From positions 1,426,001-1,490,000 of the forward strand of contig NZ_CAMTTE010000001.1 of the NCBI RefSeq assembly GCF_947077775.1: a stretch of DNA of 64,000 nucleotides. The letters are read 5' to 3'. The notes beneath the pieces were generated by a model. The model was not told the origin of the DNA. It saw only the letters and a program-made list of their open reading frames with translations, and searched no databases. Position numbers and translations under genes: made by a program. Origin of the DNA: Salinibacter pepae (lineage in GTDB: Bacteria; Bacteroidota; Rhodothermia; Rhodothermales; Salinibacteraceae). Shown in pieces: positions 58,681 through 64,000 of this stretch; position 1 is the first letter of the stretch; each line of letters begins with the position of its first letter.

Positions 58681-59961
58681 CTACTCGCTGGAGACGATGC
58701 CCTTGTTGTACTGGTTCTTGTACTTGCGGACGGCCCGGAAAATGGCGCTCGCCAGGTAGGTCTGGCCCCGGTCGCTGTTGAGGAAGCGGGCCTCCTGGCG
58801 GTTGGTCAGGTACCCAAGCTCCACGAGGACCGACGGCATCGAGGCGCTCCACAGGACGTAGAACCCGGCCTGGTGCACCCCCCGGCTGCGCCGCTGGACC
58901 CGCTTCTTGAACTGATTCTGGACGATCGACGCGAACTCTTCGCTGAACTGCATGCTGGCGCTCAGGAAGAGTTCGCCCTTCACGAAGGCCTCCGCGTCGT
59001 ACTCGTCGTAGCGGTCCGGATTCTCCTCGTACTCCCGCACAACGCTGTTCTCCTGCTTCATGACGCGCCGCGCCGCGTCCGTCTTGGAGCGCCCCAGGAA
59101 GTACGTCTCGGTGCCCTGGACGGACGAGGACTGAAACGCATTGGCGTGGAGTGAGATGAAGAGGTCGCCGCCCCTCCGGTTGGCCAGGTGCCCGCGCTCC
59201 TCCAAGGCAATAAATCGGTCGTCCGCTCGGGTGTAGACCACCTCCAGGTCCAGGCGGTTCTCGATGTAGTCACCCAGCTTGTGGGCCACGTCCAGCACAA
59301 TGTCCTTCTCGTACAGCCCGTGGGCCACCGCTCCCGGGTCCTTGCCCCCGTGCCCCGGATCGATCACCACCGTGTCGAGCCGGGAGCGTTCGGGAGAAAA
59401 GGCGGCCATCGGGTCTCGCTGACGTTGTCCCGCCTGAGAGGGCGTCGGTTCTTCGGCGGCGGACGAGACGGACGCGGTCGACGCGGGGGACGAGGCGGCC
59501 CCTGCGGCCACCGGCGGGGCGTCGTCGTACGCAAGGTTTAGTAGCACGTCGTCGGACGCCCCGTCGCGGTAGGCCGTGGGCGAGATCGAGCGGTCCGAAG
59601 TGAGGGTGACCCGGAGGATCAGGTGGCCGTTTTGCTGCGTCACTGTGTAGTCCTCAACCGGCCCTGCCGGCGCCCGCTTGTCGTAGTCCGCGTGGAGGGT
59701 CGTGTTGTAGAGCACCCACTTCAGTTCGCGCGCCTGCTCCGGCTGCAGCATGTACGCCTCGGGGGAGGCCGTCGTCCGGACGCGCACGACGTAGCCCTGC
59801 CCGTCGGACCGGGGAGAGAAGATCACGTCGGTCACGAGCACGTCGGCCTGGGCCGGCCCCGCCGCCACGAGCAGAAGCCCGACCAGGAGCCACGACGGGC
59901 CCCAACGCGACCGATGCCCGGCGTCGACACAACGAGCGATGTGGGCCCGGAACCAATCCAT
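58681..59961 (-). CDS. N-acetylmuramoyl-L-alanine amidase (Amidase_3)
   Basis: A 426-residue exported cell-wall hydrolase that cuts the bond between MurNAc and the stem peptide. A signal peptide (to about 43) precedes an N-terminal beta domain like AMIN (45-155) and a Ser/Ala linker. Zinc ligands and catalytic Glu of Amidase_3 are visible: VVIDPGHGGKDPGAV, GLYEKDIVLDVA, FISLHANAF, and SVLVELGYLTNRQE. Start 59961 places the signal correctly. It lies downstream of the ECF sigma/anti-sigma genes, suggesting envelope-stress control. Confidence 0.92.
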   Translation of the reverse strand: MDWFRAHIARCVDAGHRSRWGPSWLLVGLLLVAAGPAQADVLVTDVIFSPRSDGQGYVVRVRTTASPEAYMLQPEQARELKWVLYNTTLHADYDKRAPAGPVEDYTVTQQNGHLILRVTLTSDRSISPTAYRDGASDDVLLNLAYDDAPPVAAGAASSPASTASVSSAAEEPTPSQAGQRQRDPMAAFSPERSRLDTVVIDPGHGGKDPGAVAHGLYEKDIVLDVAHKLGDYIENRLDLEVVYTRADDRFIALEERGHLANRRGGDLFISLHANAFQSSSVQGTETYFLGRSKTDAARRVMKQENSVVREYEENPDRYDEYDAEAFVKGELFLSASMQFSEEFASIVQNQFKKRVQRRSRGVHQAGFYVLWSASMPSVLVELGYLTNRQEARFLNSDRGQTYLASAIFRAVRKYKNQYNKGIVSSE

Positions 59962-60110
59962 AGACAGATGCGACACCCCTGACGAAAAGCGACGTGCGGA
60001 CGGTGGCTGCGTGTCCCGCCGCCCCACAAGATGCGGCGCAGCCCACTTAAAGTAAAGGATGAGGTGACAACGAGGACGATGCGGGCGGTGGACGGCCCTG
60101 TGCGGCCTCG

Positions 60111-60854
60111 CTATCGGCCACGCGTGGAGTCGATGAGTTGGCGGAGGTGGCGGTCAATCATGCGGTCTCGCATCTGGGCCCGTCGCTGAAGGTTTTCCTG
60201 CAGCTCACGGATCTGTCGTTGTAGGCGCTCGATCTCGCGACGCCGGTTTTCCTGCTTCACCGCAAAAATGTCTTCGAGCATGGCGCGAAGCGTGTCGATC
60301 TGGGCCCGGCGCTCCGCGCCCTCCGGCAGGAGCCGGATGGTGCGCGCGAGGGTCTGCGCGTTCTGCTCCATTTGGCGCTCGCGCTGAAGCCGCTCGTAAA
60401 GCTCCCGGCTGGAGCGTTGCACGGCGTCGAGGTACTGCCGGTGCGACGCCTCGGGGGCGCTCGCGGCCTCAACCCTGTCACGGGACGAAGAGGCCCGCGC
60501 CTGCACCCCGCCACTTCCCAACACGACGGAGGCCCGCTGCCGCCGCACCTCCTCCTCCGTGATGGGCCTCAGCCCATCCTGCACGACGAAGAGGCGCCCC
60601 CTGAGCTCAACGACGGGGCGCTGGACCCCGACGAACCGGTAGTTGGCCCGCACCCCTCGCAGGTCCAAGCTGTCCGGGAGCTGGTCCGCCGACAGAGGCC
60701 GCCCGTCGACGTAGACGGTGCCGTTCCGGATGTTGAGCGTGCGGGTCTGCTGGGCCGACGCGGCGGGCAGAAGCAGGCCCCACAGCAGGAATCCGAGGGC
60801 GAGCCCAGCGACGACTTGACGACACGTAGAACCCAGGCGGTGCAGAACGGTCAT
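60111..60854 (-). CDS. Exported coiled-coil protein
   Basis: A 247-residue exported protein. The signal peptide runs to AASAQ (near 35). A short beta region follows (TLNIRNGTVYVDGRPLSADQLPDSLDL and VQRPVVELRGRLFVV). From about 130 to the end it is a continuous charged helix rich in Arg, Glu and Gln with heptad spacing (QYLDAVQRSSRELYERLQRERQMEQ and REIERLQRQIRELQENLQRRAQ), typical of a coiled coil. It lies between the anti-sigma gene and the amidase gene on the same strand. It could scaffold or regulate envelope enzymes; this is inference. Confidence 0.7.
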   Translation of the reverse strand: MTVLHRLGSTCRQVVAGLALGFLLWGLLLPAASAQQTRTLNIRNGTVYVDGRPLSADQLPDSLDLRGVRANYRFVGVQRPVVELRGRLFVVQDGLRPITEEEVRRQRASVVLGSGGVQARASSSRDRVEAASAPEASHRQYLDAVQRSSRELYERLQRERQMEQNAQTLARTIRLLPEGAERRAQIDTLRAMLEDIFAVKQENRRREIERLQRQIRELQENLQRRAQMRDRMIDRHLRQLIDSTRGR

Positions 60855-60904
60855 GGGGAGGCGAGACGTGAACAATGGGACGCGAGGCGAGGCGGAAACG
60901 GATG

Positions 60905-61468
60905 TTAGGGCCGGCTGACCCGCTGGAGGGAGCCCCACCGGTCCGGCGCGCTCCGTGCCTGCAGCCGGTCGATGCGGCGCTGTATGCGGATCAACGCCTC
61001 CCCGTCGTCCCACGCCGGGATGGCGTCCGCGTCGCTCGACCGGGTTTGGGCGGTCGCGGGGGCCTGCTGGCTCGTCCCGTCGATCGCGCCGGGCGTCGCG
61101 GCGTCCGCGGCCGGGCCGTCGGACGTTCCGTCGCCCTGCCACCACCCCAGGCCAATCACCAGCAGGAGGGCGAGCGCGGCACCGGCGGGCTGCAGGCGAC
61201 GGGTCCAGGCGTGAGAGGGGGCCCGCGCCGGGCGGTCCTCGCTCGGGGGCGCGGCCGGGGAGGCGGCCGTGCGGGCCTCGTTTACCACCTGGTCCACGAC
61301 CGCCGCGTCCGGTTGGCGCGCGGGCCGGTCGTCCAGCGCCCGCTTCGTCGCGGCCAGCTCCTCGTACTCGCGGTAGAGGTCCGGATCGTCGGACAACCGC
61401 TGCGCGAGCGCCGACGCGTCCACCTCTTCGTCGTACAGATACCGAATGAGACGTAGCCGATCGTCCAT
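60905..61468 (-). CDS. Transmembrane anti-sigma-factor-like protein
   Basis: A 187-residue single-pass protein. Residues 1-45 (MDDRLRLIRYLYDEEVDASALAQRLSDD and on) resemble the sigma-binding helices of anti-sigma factors but lack the zinc-binding HxxxCxxC. A transmembrane helix (AGAALALLLVIGLGWWQ) lies near 94-110, followed by a linker and a charged C-terminal helix (ALIRIQRRIDRLQAR) outside. It follows the ECF sigma gene by 48 bases, the usual partner arrangement. Confidence 0.8.
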   Translation of the reverse strand: MDDRLRLIRYLYDEEVDASALAQRLSDDPDLYREYEELAATKRALDDRPARQPDAAVVDQVVNEARTAASPAAPPSEDRPARAPSHAWTRRLQPAGAALALLLVIGLGWWQGDGTSDGPAADAATPGAIDGTSQQAPATAQTRSSDADAIPAWDDGEALIRIQRRIDRLQARSAPDRWGSLQRVSRP

Positions 61469-61516
61469 AGGGGCAAAGGGTCACTCTGTGAAGCAGGCCG
61501 GACCGCGCCGGGGTCC

Positions 61517-62122
61517 TTACGTGTCGATCGTGCCGACCAGCGCGGTCTCGTCGGAGGCCTCCATCATCTTGCGAAGGTTCTTGAGGGCGTACCGCATGCG
61601 GCCGAGGGCGGTGTTGATGGACACGTCTTGGAGCTCGGCGATCTCCCGAAAGGTCAGGTCCGTTTCCTGGCGCAGGAGCAGCACCTCTTTCTGCTCGGGG
61701 GCGAGCTGCTCGATGTGCTCGTCGAGCCACTCGCGCTGCTCCGCGCGGTGGAGCTGCTCGTCGGCGTAGGGCGAGTCGTCCTCCAGGGTGTCCCAGAAGG
61801 ACCGCCCGTCGTCTTCGTCCTGCGGCACGTCCGTCCACTTCTTTTGCTTCCGCGTGTGGTCGATTGCCGCGTTGCGCGCGATGCTCATCACCCAGCTCAG
61901 CCACTGGCCCTGCCGGTCGTACGACCCGCGCTCGCCGTGCATGGCTTTGATGACGCGCTCGAAGGTTTCCTGGAAGAGATCGTTGGCCACCGCCCGGTCC
62001 TTCACCATGCCCATCAGGTAGCCAAAAATACGGTCCTGGTGCCGTTCGACGAGCCGCCGAAAGGCCTGCTCGTCGCTCTCGTCCAGGTACGCCGATACCA
62101 GTTCCTCATCCGTAGGCTGCAT
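61517..62122 (-). CDS. ECF-type RNA polymerase sigma factor
   Basis: A 201-residue extracytoplasmic-function sigma factor. Region 2 is RHQDRIFGYLMGMVKDRAVANDLFQETFERVI with the DxxQExF pattern, and ends WLSWVMSIARNAAIDHTRKQKK. Region 4 is LAPEQKEVLLLRQETDLTFREIAELQDVSINTALGRMRYALKNLR with a helix-turn-helix. The ATG at 62122 is preferred over the TTG at 62134. It leads a series with an anti-sigma-like gene, a coiled-coil envelope gene and the amidase gene, so a cell-wall stress regulon is likely. Confidence 0.93.
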   Translation of the reverse strand: MQPTDEELVSAYLDESDEQAFRRLVERHQDRIFGYLMGMVKDRAVANDLFQETFERVIKAMHGERGSYDRQGQWLSWVMSIARNAAIDHTRKQKKWTDVPQDEDDGRSFWDTLEDDSPYADEQLHRAEQREWLDEHIEQLAPEQKEVLLLRQETDLTFREIAELQDVSINTALGRMRYALKNLRKMMEASDETALVGTIDT

Positions 62123-62275
62123 GCGGAAACCCAATCAGTGGCAGGTGCCGGGACGTGGGGACATGGTGCCGATCCAAACGAGTGTCCCAGCGCAATTATT
62201 GTGTGTCCCCTTGTGCTCGGCCATCTACGTTTACAAGGACCGTTCCGGAGCGGCGATCCGCCGTCACAAGACGCG

Positions 62276-63655
62276 CTACAGCACCACGTCCACGACCTCC
62301 CTCAGCTGCTGGGCACCGGTCACGTCGATGTCGTAGTCCCCCGCAATGCGATCGAGGTTGTTCTCCGGCACCACCGCCCGGTCGAAGCCCAGCTTGGCGG
62401 CCTCCTTGAGGCGCGGCTCCACGCGGCTCACGGTGCGAATCTCGCCGCCGAGCCCCACCTCGCCGATGAGGGCCGAGCCGGTGTCGGCGGGAATGTCGCG
62501 GAACGACGACGCCGCCGCGATGGCGACGCCCAGGTCCACGGCCGGCTCCTCCAGTTTGACCCCCCCGGCCACGTTGATGAACACGTCATGGTCGCTGAAG
62601 GCCAGTCCGGCGCGCTTCTCCAACACCGCCAGAATCATCTGGAGGCGCTGGGCCGCGAAGCCGGTGACGGTGCGCTGGGGGGTGCTGTAGGAGGTGGGCG
62701 TGACGAGCGCCTGAATCTCGACCAGGATGGGCCGGGTGCCCTCCAGGGAGCACACGACCGTGGAGCCGCTCACGCCGTAGCCGCGCTCGGACAGGAAGAT
62801 CTCACTCGGGTTGGGCACCTCCCGCAGCCCGTCTTCCCGCATCTCGAACACCCCAATCTCGTTGGCCGCCCCGAACCGGTTTTTCACACTCCGGAGGATG
62901 CGGTACGCGTGGTTCTGATCGCCCTCAAAGTACAACACCGTGTCCACCATATGCTCCAGCACCCGGGGCCCCGCGATGGTGCCCTTCTTGGTAACGTGCC
63001 CCACGAGGAAGGTGGAGAACTCCCGCTCCTTCGTCAGCTTCAGCAGCGAGGCGGTGCTCTCCCGCACCTGACTGACCGAACCGGGGGCGCTCGTCAGGTC
63101 GGGCCGGTAGATCGTCTGAATGGAGTCGGCCACCAGCAGGTCGGGCTCCACGTCGTCGACGGCGTTGGCGATCTCCTGCACGTTCGTCTCCGCCAGCAGG
63201 TAGAGGGCGTCGCTGTCGACCCCGAGCCGCTGGGCGCGCAGCTTGACCTGTCGCTTCGACTCCTCCCCGGTCACGTACAGGATCCTGCGGCCCGGCAGGT
63301 AGCCGCCCAGCTCGGTCATGAGCGTGCTTTTGCCGATGCCCGGGTCCCCGGCGATGAGGCTGAACGAGCCCTGCATGATGCCCCCGCCCATGACGCGGTC
63401 GAGCTCGTCGACCCCGGTCTTCAGCCGAGACTCCCCCTCCATCTCCACCTCCGTCAGCTGGGTCGGCTGGTTCTGGGCCGCCGCCGTTCCGTTCTGGCCG
63501 TCCGTACTAAGGTCGGGGACCTGGGCCTCCACGTCGGCACGCTCGGTCTCCTTCACGAGCGTGTTCCAGGCCCCGCACCCGGTGCACTTGCCCATCCACT
63601 TGTGGGCCTCGTGCCCGCATTCCTGACAAACGTATCGCGGTTCGGAGCTGGCCAT
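62276..63655 (-). CDS. radA: DNA repair protein RadA/Sms
   Basis: A 459-residue RecA-like helicase that promotes branch migration in recombinational repair. The N-terminal C4 zinc finger is CQECGHEAHKWMGKCTGCGAW (9-29 region). The ATPase core has Walker A GDPGIGKST and the RadA-specific KNRFGAANEIGVFEM. The C-terminal Lon-like domain includes DHDVFINVAGGVKLEEPAVDLGVAIA and LIGEVGLGGEIRTV. Start 63655 is just before the zinc finger; the longer frame is Arg-rich and not coding. Divergent from the next gene to the right. Confidence 0.95.
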   Translation of the reverse strand: MASSEPRYVCQECGHEAHKWMGKCTGCGAWNTLVKETERADVEAQVPDLSTDGQNGTAAAQNQPTQLTEVEMEGESRLKTGVDELDRVMGGGIMQGSFSLIAGDPGIGKSTLMTELGGYLPGRRILYVTGEESKRQVKLRAQRLGVDSDALYLLAETNVQEIANAVDDVEPDLLVADSIQTIYRPDLTSAPGSVSQVRESTASLLKLTKEREFSTFLVGHVTKKGTIAGPRVLEHMVDTVLYFEGDQNHAYRILRSVKNRFGAANEIGVFEMREDGLREVPNPSEIFLSERGYGVSGSTVVCSLEGTRPILVEIQALVTPTSYSTPQRTVTGFAAQRLQMILAVLEKRAGLAFSDHDVFINVAGGVKLEEPAVDLGVAIAAASSFRDIPADTGSALIGEVGLGGEIRTVSRVEPRLKEAAKLGFDRAVVPENNLDRIAGDYDIDVTGAQQLREVVDVVL

Positions 63656-63945
63656 GCGACTACCGGCGGGTTCGTGCGTCTGACGACTAAGGGCGGACGC
63701 GGCCCGTGTTCTTCCGAGGGCCGCGCCTGCATAGTGCACTGCCATCCGTCCGCCAGAGATCCCTCCGTGCCCCCGACGTAGAGGAACCTCCGCGTCGGGT
63801 TGGATGTGCATATGCAGGCTCCGGCTCAGAGCCGTCCCGGCTCCGGGCCGCCTCGTTCGCGCCCTGTGCATTCTCTGCTTCTTCTGTCTCGTTGCTCGAC
63901 GCTCTGCTCTCTCCGTTTCGGGCCCTCGGCCGGTACGCGACACTC
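63656..63945. other. Intergenic region right of radA
   Basis: About 290 bases upstream of radA with no convincing gene; frames are Arg/Ser/Pro-rich shadows. A pyrimidine-rich tract (TTCTCTGCTTCTTCTGTCTCG near 63870-63892) stands out. It must hold the radA promoter and probably one for a rightward gene. Confidence 0.4.
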
Positions 63946-64000
63946 ATGGGCCGGGCGTTTGCCTCGATCGACAAGGTGGGCACCTACTGGAATAACCTCT
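63946..64000 (+). CDS. Possible start of a rightward gene, cut by window edge
   Basis: From ATG 63946 the frame reads MGRAFASIDKVGTYWNNL and is open to the end of the window. Only 18 codons are visible, so no family can be named. The composition is protein-like, and a rightward gene divergent from radA would be natural here. Confidence 0.35.
   Translation, partial: MGRAFASIDKVGTYWNNL

Noticed and set aside
63687-63983. Minus-strand 98-codon frame upstream of radA
   Set aside because: It is Arg/Ser/Glu-rich with no motif and lies in the expected promoter region; the evidence for a gene is too weak.

Overview
The window is about 64 kb of GC-rich chromosomal DNA packed with short-spaced genes on both strands. 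Proteins rich in Asp and Glu, several haloarchaeal-looking enzymes, compatible-solute import and Bacteroidota/Rhodothermota-type families (DUF5687 permeases, bactofilin, TlpA-like thioredoxin, CHY zinc finger) point to an extremely halophilic bacterium of the Salinibacter type. This is inferred from protein character only; no rRNA is present. I see no prophage, insertion sequence or CRISPR array.

Layout. 1-6.2 kb: an actin-like ATPase with an odd motif order, a bactofilin, a CCA-adding type nucleotidyltransferase, a methyltransferase and a membrane sulfatase-like protein. 6.4-10 kb: a short GlpA-type dehydrogenase, a CHRD-CHRD-cupredoxin lipoprotein and a CBS protein. 10.1-17.4 kb: a run of minus-strand genes (orphan SdhA/FrdA flavoprotein, secreted protein, AAA+ ATPase, VWA protein, small Cys protein, SDR) that may be one operon and contains an unassigned MoxR/VWA-like module. 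17.6-24.6 kb: phosphoesterase, thioredoxin-like and DUF3108-like envelope proteins, amidohydrolase, cold-shock protein, Tat-exported alkaline phosphatase.

24.7-31.4 kb: a stress and metal block read leftward. arsR-arsM-acr3, then a 125-bp inverted repeat, then a CC-motif protein, arsC and arsN2, followed by a CrcB fluoride channel, a DoxX protein and a FetAB-like ABC exporter. 31.5-37.6 kb: small envelope proteins, a 17-bp tandem repeat, tRNA-Thr(CGU), a two-gene glycine betaine/choline type ABC importer with the binding protein fused to the permease, and a VapBC pair. 37.8-43.7 kb: three DUF5687 permease paralogues sharing one ATPase, plus a CHY zinc-finger protein.

43.9-57.4 kb: a CPBP protease, small membrane proteins, carboxypeptidase Taq, a two-component pair, class II DAHP synthase, an M42 aminopeptidase, two convergent orphan response regulators, an RtcB-family protein with three altered active-site positions, and MnmA. 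57.6-63.7 kb: RidA, a lipoprotein, and an ECF sigma / anti-sigma / coiled-coil / peptidoglycan amidase series, then RadA.

The strongest leads for new biology are the actin-like protein whose phosphate-1 motif sits at the C-terminus, the RtcB variant, and the AAA+/VWA module. Predictions come from reading motifs by eye; no database search was run.
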